Shown one piece after another: positions 19,115 to 26,096 of a DNA stretch of 40,178 nucleotides; within the stretch, counting starts at the first letter, position 1; each line of letters opens with the position of its first letter. The translations under genes and the position numbers were made by a program. The DNA comes from Gemmatimonadota bacterium (GTDB lineage Bacteria > Gemmatimonadota > Gemmatimonadetes > Longimicrobiales > Gaopeijiaceae). The DNA is taken from the NCBI GenBank assembly GCA_003248075.1, contig QJYK01000268.1, positions 1 through 40,178 of the forward strand. Reading direction: 5' to 3'. Below the pieces are notes generated by a model. That model saw only the letters and a program-made list of their open reading frames with translations. It was not told where the DNA came from and did no database searches.

Positions 19115-20302
19115 TTGAGCGACAGTCGGTCGAGCGCGGAGGACCCCGCCCAGCACCGAGATCAATCGGCTCCGTCGCATGCGGAGCTGATCGCGACGTA
19201 CCTCAAGATCTCCCTGCTCGGGTTCGGGGGCCCCAACGCGCACCTCGCGCTCATGCTCGACGAGGTCGTCGAGCGGAAGCGGTGGCTGACGCGTGAGCGG
19301 TTTCTCGAGATCATGTCGCTCACGAACCTGCTGCCCGGGCCGAACTCGAGCGAGGTCGCCATACACGTAGGGTACACGCAGCGTGGCTGGACCGGCGCGC
19401 TCGCTACCGGACTGACGTTCCTTCTGCCCACCTTCGTGATGGTGACCGCGTTGGCCGCGGCCTATTTCCGGTACGGGACGCTGCCTCAGGTCGGTGCGTT
19501 GTTCTGGGGGCTCCAGCCGGTGATCGTCGCCATCGTTCTATCCGCGGGGTGGAAGATCGGGCGCGCCGGCGTGAGAACCCCGATCCAGGCGGTGTTGGCT
19601 GTCGCCGGCGCGGTCGTATCGGTCTTCTCGGGCCATGCGATCATCGTGGCGATGCTGTTCGGAGGTGCCGTCACCTGGGGGTGGCACAAGGGAATCGCCG
19701 AGGAGCCTCCCGGGCACGAGGCGGAGAGACGCTCCGGCTGGCTCGCCACCCCGGTCGTCGCCGTCGCGGGGTCCGTCAGCACGCTCGGCTCGGTCTTCCT
19801 GACGCACCTGTGGATCGGGTCCGTGCTCTTCGGCGGCGGATACGTGCTGGTCGCGCTTCTCGAGCCCTGGGCGGTCGGCCGCTACGGTTGGGTCACGAGC
19901 GCTCAGTTCCTGGACGGCGTGGCGCTCACGCAGGCCGTTCCCGGGCCGATCTCGACGCTGTCGGCGTTCGTAGGCTATGCGGCGGCGGGCGTCCCGGGCG
20001 CAATCCTCGGGACCGCCGGTATCTACCTGCCTGCGTTCGTCTCCGTGCTCCTCGTGGCGCCCCGGATGGAGAGGCTCCGGGAGCAAGCGGCGGTCCGGCG
20101 GGCCCTGGTCGGGGTGGTGGCCGTGGTAGCGGGCGCCGTGGTCGGCGTCGGGATATCGCTCGCCGGCGCGGGTGTCCGCGACCCGTGGGGCGGTGCGGTC
20201 GCTTTGGCGGCACTCGCCCTCGCGATTCGGTGGAAGGTGCCCGCTCTATGGCTCGTGGCGGGAGGACTGGGGATGGGGGTGCTCCGACTCGCTGTCGCCT
20301 GA
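19115..20302 (+). CDS. chrA: Chromate transporter family protein, two-domain (ChrA type)
   Basis: Inner-membrane protein of the CHR superfamily; ChrA members export chromate, though many homologues have no tested substrate. Both repeated CHR domains are present in 395 residues. The first, about 20-190, has ISLLGFGGPNAHLALM, RERFLEIMSLTNLLPGPNS and the following GYTQRGWTGAL. The second, about 210-390, has VLFGGGYVLVALLEPWAV and FLDGVALTQAVPGPISTL. The PGP-containing motifs in each half are diagnostic. The start is TTG 19115, the only plausible start ahead of the first domain; its ribosome-binding site is poor, so translation may depend on ribosomes finishing pckA ten bases upstream. It converges with a minus-strand operon after 37 bases. 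The true substrate is open; sulfate-like oxyanions are an alternative. Confidence 0.86.
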   Translation: MSDSRSSAEDPAQHRDQSAPSHAELIATYLKISLLGFGGPNAHLALMLDEVVERKRWLTRERFLEIMSLTNLLPGPNSSEVAIHVGYTQRGWTGALATGLTFLLPTFVMVTALAAAYFRYGTLPQVGALFWGLQPVIVAIVLSAGWKIGRAGVRTPIQAVLAVAGAVVSVFSGHAIIVAMLFGGAVTWGWHKGIAEEPPGHEAERRSGWLATPVVAVAGSVSTLGSVFLTHLWIGSVLFGGGYVLVALLEPWAVGRYGWVTSAQFLDGVALTQAVPGPISTLSAFVGYAAAGVPGAILGTAGIYLPAFVSVLLVAPRMERLREQAAVRRALVGVVAVVAGAVVGVGISLAGAGVRDPWGGAVALAALALAIRWKVPALWLVAGGLGMGVLRLAVA

Positions 20303-20339
20303 AGGGCGAGGGCTGACGGGGCTCCCTCCGACGGGCCGC

Positions 20340-21473
20340 TCAGGCCACTTGTCGTCGTTTGGTCACCGCGGTCACCGCGAGACCCGACAGGAGCATCACG
20401 ACCAGCGTGCCGGCCAGAGCCCCGCGGGGCAACCCGGGCCCGGCCCGATCGGAGCCACCGATGTTCTCGCGCGTCCACCCCATGACCCACGGGCCCAGCG
20501 ACGTTTCGAAGGCATTCTCGAAGGCGGTGCGTACCTCGGTACGCGACTGCCAGAAGCGCGAGAACCGCTCAGGCCCAAAGGCGCCTTCGAGGTCGGCGAG
20601 GAGGTAGTCGTCTGCGGCGCCGAAGACGGACGCGAACCTGGAGCCCCGCCCTCCGATCAGGGGCGAGGCCGCGATGACGAGGGCCTCCTCCGTGGTCATG
20701 TTCTCGGCGGTCCGGGGATCGAGGAATGCGACCGCGCATGCCTCCGCCACCCCGGCGAGGCAACGGTCGGGCACGAGAGACAGCGCCGTGCCCCGTATCT
20801 CGACGAGCGCTCGGGTGCCGTGCCCCGGCGGTGGTCGAAGAACGTCGTCCGAGGTAGCCTGGGCGAAGCCGATCCCTCCGGACTTGAGCCAGGTCAGGAT
20901 GTGCGGACCGGGAAGACCGTGGCGTGCCGCGAATCGGCACACGCCGAGGACATCGACCCCATCCGAGGTCCGGAGCGTGCCGGTCCCCACCCTACCCGTC
21001 CCCGAGATGACCCGAAGGCAATAGGGGATTCCGTCCAGCGAGCCCATGTAGGTGTCCTGGAGCATGGGAGAATCGGCGCGGCGGGGCAGCAGGAAGACGC
21101 CGATCGCCGCCCGCCTCGGTGCGCGGCCAAGCGCCCTTTCCACCGCGTCACGCAGGAGGTCGCGCGCGCCGTCGTCGGCGAGCGGCGCCGCAGGACCGCG
21201 CGGTCGGATAGTCGACTCCGCCCGGCCGTCCGCGACCACGGCGCCCGGGCCCGCCGAGGCCACGAGGGGGGCCAAAGAGTCGGAGAGAGCGCGCCGCCGG
21301 AGGACTCCCTCGGTGATGCGCATCTCCCGGCCCAGCTCACGGAGCCGAGCCTGCTCCGGGAGCTCTTCGAGTGCCCCGGGAAGCCCCGGTGGCTCAGGGG
21401 GGAGCTTCGCCAGAGCGATCAGCGTCATTCCCCCGAACACGAGGCCAAGCCAGCTCTTCATCCCAATCGCCAT
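20340..21473 (-). CDS. Membrane-anchored protein of unknown function, last gene of the GntR-ABC operon
   Basis: I do not recognise a named family. The 377-residue product has a hydrophobic N-terminus (MAIGMKSWLGLVFGGMTLIA), a long extracytoplasmic part and a C-terminal membrane helix (TLVVMLLSGLAVTAV) followed by basic TKRRQ, so it is probably anchored in the inner membrane facing the periplasm. ATG 21473 has AGGAG six bases upstream and overlaps the preceding gene by 16 bases; an ATG at 21461 forming ATGA is the alternative. Shared features with the upstream gene are SLAPLV near the N-terminus, a CLxGxxxxC cysteine motif (CLAGVAEAC) and, before the last helix, an SR-aromatic patch (FSRFWQSR) with an alpha-helical tail, so the two look like diverged tandem paralogues. 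The FxRFW region resembles the end of peptidase-MA-like proteins, but I saw no HExxH. Confidence 0.68.
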   Translation of the reverse strand: MAIGMKSWLGLVFGGMTLIALAKLPPEPPGLPGALEELPEQARLRELGREMRITEGVLRRRALSDSLAPLVASAGPGAVVADGRAESTIRPRGPAAPLADDGARDLLRDAVERALGRAPRRAAIGVFLLPRRADSPMLQDTYMGSLDGIPYCLRVISGTGRVGTGTLRTSDGVDVLGVCRFAARHGLPGPHILTWLKSGGIGFAQATSDDVLRPPPGHGTRALVEIRGTALSLVPDRCLAGVAEACAVAFLDPRTAENMTTEEALVIAASPLIGGRGSRFASVFGAADDYLLADLEGAFGPERFSRFWQSRTEVRTAFENAFETSLGPWVMGWTRENIGGSDRAGPGLPRGALAGTLVVMLLSGLAVTAVTKRRQVA

Positions 21474-22597
21474 CTCGTGCTCCTGGTGGCAAGTGCGGCA
21501 AGGACCCCGACCCACACCAGCGCGAGCAGGATGCTGGGATCGAGAATCCGCATCGGTTCGGCACGGCTCTCGACCACCCGTGCCCGCCAGAGGGCGGCGA
21601 GGGTATGGGCCTCGAGCCCGGATGCCGCGCGTAACGCCTCGCCCGGCGCGGCACTGCGATCGGCGACCATGCGTGACCACGCTCCTCGGCCGCCCACGCC
21701 GAGGGCGAGCCATGCCAGGTATGCGCGCGGCCCGACCTGTTGAAACGGGTCACCGCCGCCCCCCGGGCCAAGCCGCTCTTCGAGCAGCGCGTCGCAATCC
21801 GCGACCAGCGCCCGCTGCAGGCAACCTGCGAAGCGGGGGTCCGTGCTCCGCCTCGTCGCGGGCGATCGAGCCAGCCACGCGCGCGCCAGCTCGATCCGTT
21901 CCTCGGGCGAGTACCAGTCGTCGAGGGGGAAGGGGTCGTCGGTCAAATCCGCTCCCAGCGCGTCCCAGCAGCGCCGTGCATCTCCCCCCAGACATTGGCG
22001 CGTGCTCTCCGCCCCCGCGAGCGCCGTCGCCCGGTAGATGCCCGAGGGATCTGCGGGGGCCCGGAGCTCGCCGTTGATCCAGCCTCCCAGGGGTGTGCCG
22101 GCGATTTCGGCGCCGAGCATCGCCGCGATCTGCTGGCGGACGGACCGCTCCACCGCGCGCCGCGATCTCCAGGGCCGCAGCTCGACACGACGCACGGGCT
22201 GGTCGCTGGCGACCGGCACTTCCTCATTCGAATTCGGCCATGCGAAGGTGAAGTACTCCACCGACGCTCGCGCTGGCTCGTCGATGAACGATGCGTACTC
22301 GTTGTCCCACACAGCGCCGAAGATCCTGCGTGCCGTCTCCGCCTGCCCTCGCCGCGCGATCACCCGGAGCGGTCCGACCGTGATGGTGTCCGTTCGCAGT
22401 GAGCTCTCGGCAACGAGGCGTGCCGCGCGCTCGGCCATGGCGGCTTGCGAGGCCGCTCTGGCGGCCTCGACCAGCGGAGCCAGCGAGTCACGCCGTTCCC
22501 TCAGCTCCTGGTCCGTCTGGCGCGCCGCCGCCCCCGGCGGGCTCAGGAAGCAGATGAGCAGCGCGGCGCCGAGCGCCCTTCGCTTCGCGCTAGACAT
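21458..22597 (-). CDS. Secreted, C-terminally anchored protein of unknown function in the GntR-ABC operon
   Basis: No named family recognised. The 379-residue product starts with a classic signal peptide (MSSAKRRALGAALLICFLSP, cleavage near GAAARQ), then an Ala/Arg-rich helical stretch (ELRERRDSLAPLVEAARAA), a mixed domain, and a final membrane helix (ILLALVWVGVLAALA) with a basic end. Six cysteines are visible downstream of the signal, four of them arranged as CLGGDARRC and CLQRALVADC, which suggests disulfides in the periplasm. ATG 22597 overlaps the permease stop by eight bases, and its own 3' end overlaps the next gene. Its overall plan and motifs match the downstream protein. An accessory or substrate-handling role with the ABC exporter is an inference from operon position only. 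Confidence 0.7.
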   Translation of the reverse strand: MSSAKRRALGAALLICFLSPPGAAARQTDQELRERRDSLAPLVEAARAASQAAMAERAARLVAESSLRTDTITVGPLRVIARRGQAETARRIFGAVWDNEYASFIDEPARASVEYFTFAWPNSNEEVPVASDQPVRRVELRPWRSRRAVERSVRQQIAAMLGAEIAGTPLGGWINGELRAPADPSGIYRATALAGAESTRQCLGGDARRCWDALGADLTDDPFPLDDWYSPEERIELARAWLARSPATRRSTDPRFAGCLQRALVADCDALLEERLGPGGGGDPFQQVGPRAYLAWLALGVGGRGAWSRMVADRSAAPGEALRAASGLEAHTLAALWRARVVESRAEPMRILDPSILLALVWVGVLAALATRSTRWRLG

Positions 22598-23294
22598 CGA
22601 TCAACATCCACTTGCCGGTGAAGACCTCGAACGGCCCGGGCATGCGTGCAAGGGCCTCGCCGACGGCGCCCACCAGATCGACCCGGGCAAACGACTCGAA
22701 GCCGAGGGCGGTCAGGATCTGGGGGACGAGGTTCCCGAAGAGGACGAAAGCCAGCGCCGCGGAGACGATCCACAGCGTGGTCCTCACCGTTCCGGCCGCC
22801 GCGGCGAAGAAGGCCGCGTAGGCGAGGAGGATAGCCGCCAGGAAGCGCAGGGCCAGCGCCGTCGGATAGGCGTGCAGTCCGCTGGGCAGCGTCACCGATG
22901 CCGAAGCGAGCAGGGCCCCGCCCCAGAGCGCGACCGCGGGAAGAATCGCGATGGCGGCCCCAGCCCCCATCTTCAGTAGCGCGTACTGCCATCGAGGAAC
23001 GGGGAGGGACAGCGCATAGACGTGCTTGGCCTGATGGTCCCAGTTCCAGGCGCTGAGCGCCAGGAAGATGCCGGTGGCCGCGGCCAACCCCGGGAAGAAC
23101 GGGGTCCAGAAGGCGTAGCTCGCGATGACACGATACGCCATGACGGGCCCCGCGGCCGCACCGGTCGCACCGGACATATCGGGCCCCCCCAGCCCCTGCA
23201 CCACCAGGAGTGGAAGCCCGAAGGCAGCGAGCAGGAACGGGATCAGGGCGAATCTGACCTGCTTCCAGTGGACGAAGAGCATCGGCTGATACAT
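22590..23294 (-). CDS. ABC-2 type transporter permease
   Basis: Membrane subunit of an ABC exporter, 234 residues, with about six hydrophobic helices: ALIPFLLAAFGLPLLVV, PFFPGLAAATGIFLALSAW, AAIAILPAVALWGGALLA, FLAAILLAYAAFFAAAAG and TLWIVSAALAFVLFGNLV among them. The segment DHQAKHVYALSLPVPRWQY after the second or third helix is a coupling-helix-like loop seen in ABC-2 permeases. It begins three bases after the ATPase stop (TGA-GCC-ATG) and overlaps the next gene by eight, so it is part of a tight operon with the GntR regulator and the ATPase. One permease gene implies a homodimer. The substrate is unknown; YtrA-type operons in Firmicutes respond to cell-wall antibiotics. Confidence 0.83.
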   Translation of the reverse strand: MYQPMLFVHWKQVRFALIPFLLAAFGLPLLVVQGLGGPDMSGATGAAAGPVMAYRVIASYAFWTPFFPGLAAATGIFLALSAWNWDHQAKHVYALSLPVPRWQYALLKMGAGAAIAILPAVALWGGALLASASVTLPSGLHAYPTALALRFLAAILLAYAAFFAAAAGTVRTTLWIVSAALAFVLFGNLVPQILTALGFESFARVDLVGAVGEALARMPGPFEVFTGKWMLIDV

Positions 23295-23297
23295 GGC

Positions 23298-24209
23298 TCA
23301 GCTCCGTTCGGATGAGTCCGGTCTCGACGAGCGGAGGAGCTCCACGAAGCTCTCCTCCAGATCGAGGTCGACGACGTCACGAAGGGTCACGCCGACCCCT
23401 TCGAAGTACTGGCGCATCGGGTCCCGCCACCCTTGGACCACCCAGGTCTCGGAAGGTCCGGAGCCGTTCGCGTGCTTCCGCGAGAGGACGGTGAAGGGCG
23501 GGTCCAGGGGTAGCTGCGGCGGCCCGGAGAGGCGGATCCGCTTGATGCCGTTCTTGAAGTGTGTCATCGGCAGCTCGGTCACGAGCCTGCCCCGATCCAT
23601 GACACCGACCCAATCGCAGATGCGCTCGAGCTCGTGGACCAGATGGCTGGAGATGAAGACGGTGGCGCCGGTCTCGCCCACGTAGTCCAGCACTGCTGTG
23701 AGGACGTCTCTGCGCACCACGGGGTCCAGTCCGTCGGTCGGCTCGTCGAGCACGAGCAGGTCCGGACGCTGGGCCAGGGCGAGGAGCATGAGCAGCTTCC
23801 CGGTCTCGCCCTTGGACATGCGCGCGATCTTGCGGGTCGGGTCCAGTCCGAGCCGGTCCACGAGCTCCCCGGCCCATCCACCGTCCCACATGGGAAAAAA
23901 GGATGCGTGGTAGCGGAGCTGCTCGGCCACGGTGAGGGCAGGATAGACATGCGGGCGCTCGGGAACGTAGCCGACCCGGGCGAGGATCCTCGGCATGTCC
24001 CCGGGCACGCTCATGCCCAGTAGGCGGATCTCGCCCGAGTCCGGCCTCAGCATGCCCATGAAGGCTCTGATGGTCGTCGTCTTGCCGGATCCGTTCGGGC
24101 CGAGGAAGCCGTAGATGGACCCCATCGGGACGCGCAGGCTGAGCTCCTTCAGCGCGAAGGAACGGTCCGCCCTCCACGACACGTGGGACAACTCGATGGC
24201 GCTATTCAC
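23298..24209 (-). CDS. ABC transporter ATP-binding protein (YtrB/BcrA-like)
   Basis: ATPase of the operon's ABC exporter, 303 residues. Motifs in order: Walker A GPNGSGKTT (37-45), Q-loop region VGYVPERP, a signature variant SKGETGK (132-138) in place of LSGGQ, Walker B LLVLDEPTDGLDP (from 151) and the switch histidine in FISSHLVHELER. The SKGxxxK form of the signature is usual in the BcrA/YtrB/EcsA-type exporters. A C-terminal domain of about 90 residues after the nucleotide-binding fold is typical of that group. The start is GTG 24209, which overlaps the GntR stop by eight bases and has AGGAG nine bases upstream. Longer upstream readings of this frame lie inside the GntR gene and are not protein-like. 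Confidence 0.92.
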   Translation of the reverse strand: MNSAIELSHVSWRADRSFALKELSLRVPMGSIYGFLGPNGSGKTTTIRAFMGMLRPDSGEIRLLGMSVPGDMPRILARVGYVPERPHVYPALTVAEQLRYHASFFPMWDGGWAGELVDRLGLDPTRKIARMSKGETGKLLMLLALAQRPDLLVLDEPTDGLDPVVRRDVLTAVLDYVGETGATVFISSHLVHELERICDWVGVMDRGRLVTELPMTHFKNGIKRIRLSGPPQLPLDPPFTVLSRKHANGSGPSETWVVQGWRDPMRQYFEGVGVTLRDVVDLDLEESFVELLRSSRPDSSERS

Positions 24210-24585
24210 GGATTTCGACTCCTGTCTCCACCTGGAAAGCCCTCGATAGATCGTCGACGCCGATGCCTCGTCGCGCCGCGTCCTCCAGCAGTCGTCGGAT
24301 GAGCTCCCGTGCCTGGACGGCGCGCTCCTCCCGGCGCAGCAGCGGTGAGACCTCCTGCACGAAGGTGCCCTGGCCGTGACGCATCTCAACGAATCCGTCG
24401 GCCGCGAGGTCTCGATATGCCTGGACCACGGTGGCCGGGTTGATACGCAGCTCCCTGGCGAGCCCGCGAACGGAGGGGAGCGCTTCCCCTGCAGCGAGCT
24501 CGCCCGAGGCGACCGCGACGCGCACGCATGCGGCGATCTGCTCGTAGAGCGGTACGGGGCTGCGAGGGTCGATGGACGAGAACAC
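24202..24585 (-). CDS. GntR-family transcriptional regulator, YtrA subfamily
   Basis: Probable repressor of its own operon. The 127-residue size, with a winged helix-turn-helix (about 10-75) and only a short helical tail, is the YtrA layout; other GntR families carry large effector domains. The DNA-binding part is clear: PVPLYEQIAACVRVAV, LPSVRGLARELRINPATVVQAYRDL and the wing GFVEMRHGQGTFV. ATG 24585 starts a five-gene run (regulator, ATPase, permease, two anchored proteins) with overlaps or gaps of only three bases. In YtrA systems the regulator binds an inverted repeat containing AGTGTA and TACACT; exactly such half-sites lie 86 bases upstream at 24671-24702. The inducing signal cannot be read from the sequence. 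Confidence 0.92.
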   Translation of the reverse strand: MFSSIDPRSPVPLYEQIAACVRVAVASGELAAGEALPSVRGLARELRINPATVVQAYRDLAADGFVEMRHGQGTFVQEVSPLLRREERAVQARELIRRLLEDAARRGIGVDDLSRAFQVETGVEIRE

Positions 24586-24670
24586 GGATTCAGCCCCCTG
24601 CGGCTCTGGCCGGCACAGGGTCGACGCGCTTCGGTGACGATGTCTTCGGACGGTCGCTCATTCAGGCACC

Positions 24671-24702
24671 AGTGTATCGGTGTATCGGTCCTATAATACA
24701 CT
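24671..24702. promoter_or_regulatory. Putative YtrA/GntR operator in the divergent control region
   Basis: Two direct half-sites, AGTGTATCG (24671-24679) and GTGTATCG (24680-24687), face one inverted half-site ATACACT (24696-24702). The second half-site and the inverted one give GGTGTA-N12-TACACT; the first gives AGTGTA-N20-TACACT. Between them lies TATAAT (24692-24697) on the plus strand, which reads TATTAT on the minus strand one base on, so bound protein would block either -10 element. The match to the YtrA motif is from memory of the Bacillus subtilis system. Confidence 0.66.
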
Positions 24703-24752
24703 GAACCAGGTGGCTCCCGCCGGTCAACAGTTTCGTTCGCGGGCCCGTCGCC

Positions 24753-24781
24753 TTGTTCGGTCCGGTGCGGTGCGCTTAAAT
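24753..24781 (+). promoter_or_regulatory. Candidate promoter for the Ser/Thr kinase gene, leaderless geometry
   Basis: TTGTTC (24753-24758) and TTAAAT (24776-24781) are 17 bases apart. Initiation six to nine bases downstream would fall at 24788-24791, that is, at or just before the ATG at 24791, which has no Shine-Dalgarno sequence. The message may therefore be leaderless. Confidence 0.42.
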
Positions 24782-24790
24782 ACCCACATC

Positions 24791-26014
24791 ATGGAACGAG
24801 ACCCACTCGACAGCCCGGAGGCGACTCCAGGGCCCGATCGGCCGCTCGAGGAGCTGCGCGAAGCATTGGGCGCCGACTTCGAGATCGTCCGCAAGCTCGG
24901 CGAAGGCACGATGTCCAACGTCTGGCTGGCACGTGACCGCGCCCTGGGCGTGCTGGTCGCCATCAAGGTCATGCGCGTCGGGCGCATGGCCGACGAGACC
25001 GCGCGTCGCCGTTTCGAGCGCGAGGCGCGCGCCGCCGCGAGCCTGTCCGAGCACCCCAACGTCGTGGCGGTGCACCGTTTCGGGCGCCTGCCAGACCAGA
25101 CACCCTATCTGGTCATGCAGTTCGTGAAGGGTCGCACGATGGAGGAGCGGCTCAAGGCGGAGGGGCGCCTGCCCGTGGCGGAAGCCACCGGTGTTCTGCT
25201 GGACGTGGCATCCGCGCTGGAGCTGGCGCACGGGAAGGGCATCGTCCACCGGGACCTTCGGCCCGCCAACGTCCTGTGGGATGAAGAGCGTCGGCGCGCG
25301 CTGCTGACCGATTTCGGTATCGCCGCGATCCTCGCGACGTCGGGCGAAGAGGTCACTCGGCTGACCAAGACCGGGCAGCTCATCGGCGATCCCCGGTACC
25401 TGAGCCCGGAGCAGCTCCTCGACAAGGACCTAACGGAGCTGGCCGACATCTACCTGCTCGGAGTGCTCGGCTACGAGCTCCTCACGGGTGAGGGCCCCTA
25501 TCAGGTGAGGACCCTGATGGAGGGAGTGTCCGCTCACCTCAGCCAGGAGCCGAGGGACCTCCGGACGCTGCGTCCCGACGTACCCGCGCACGTGGCCGAC
25601 CTCCTGCGTCGCTGCTTGTCGCGCGAGCCCAACCACCGTCCGAGCGCGGCGGACGTGGCCAGGACCCTGCGCAGCGGCGTCGCCACGGCGACCTCTTCCT
25701 CCTCCTCCGTCGAGTCGGACGACGTCGCCATGCTCCTGCGGCGCCGCGTCCCTCAGGTCGTCGGCCTCGCCATCGCCGGCAGCGTCGCCCTCATCGGCCT
25801 GGCCAGCGACCTGGAGGGCAAGGGCCGTCTCCCGGTATACGCGGTGGACGTCGCCCTGGTCACTTCGGCCGCGCTGGTGCTGGCGTCGGGAATCCTGGCC
25901 TGGTTCCATGGTGAGCGCGGTCGCCAGCGGGCGCCGGTGATCGAGTACTGGCTTCTGGGCGCGGTCGGCGCCGCGTGGCTGCTCATCAGCACCTGGATCG
26001 CGATCACCGAGTGA
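24791..26014 (+). CDS. Hanks-type serine/threonine protein kinase with C-terminal membrane helices
   Basis: Membrane-bound protein kinase, 407 residues. The catalytic domain (about 25-290) has the glycine loop LGEGTMSNVWLARD, the ATP-anchoring lysine in VAIKVM, catalytic loop H153-R-D-L-R-P-A-N160, DFG from D174, activation segment GDPRYLSPEQ and the helix-F motif ADIYLLGVLGYELLTGEGPY. The usual lysine after HRDL is arginine (R157); this occurs in active kinases such as the Src family, so activity is still likely. After a Ser-rich linker, three hydrophobic segments close the protein (VVGLAIAGSVALIGLA, VALVTSAALVLASGILAW, WLLGAVGAAWLLIST), with no obvious sensor domain. ATG 24791 lies far enough from any ribosome-binding site to suggest leaderless translation. 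It is transcribed divergently from the GntR-ABC operon and shares its control region. Confidence 0.92.
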   Translation: MERDPLDSPEATPGPDRPLEELREALGADFEIVRKLGEGTMSNVWLARDRALGVLVAIKVMRVGRMADETARRRFEREARAAASLSEHPNVVAVHRFGRLPDQTPYLVMQFVKGRTMEERLKAEGRLPVAEATGVLLDVASALELAHGKGIVHRDLRPANVLWDEERRRALLTDFGIAAILATSGEEVTRLTKTGQLIGDPRYLSPEQLLDKDLTELADIYLLGVLGYELLTGEGPYQVRTLMEGVSAHLSQEPRDLRTLRPDVPAHVADLLRRCLSREPNHRPSAADVARTLRSGVATATSSSSSVESDDVAMLLRRRVPQVVGLAIAGSVALIGLASDLEGKGRLPVYAVDVALVTSAALVLASGILAWFHGERGRQRAPVIEYWLLGAVGAAWLLISTWIAITE

Positions 26015-26020
26015 GTGTTC

Positions 26021-26051
26021 CCGCGGGCGGTCGCTGTGGCGAGGCCCGCGG
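26021..26051 (+). terminator. Hairpin after the kinase gene
   Basis: CCGCGGGC (26021-26028) and GCCCGCGG (26044-26051) form a perfect 8-base-pair stem with a 15-base loop, seven bases after the kinase stop. There is no T-run, so it may be a weak terminator between the kinase and the peptidase gene. Confidence 0.35.
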
Positions 26052-26096
26052 ACTACGTTGTGCCCCCGAACGCGACCCCCCAAAGGAAACGTCTCG

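Noticed and set aside
25247-25270. HRDLRPAN in the first kinase as a sign of a dead enzyme
   Set aside because: Arg at this position occurs in active kinases, and VAIK, HRD Asp and DFG are all intact.
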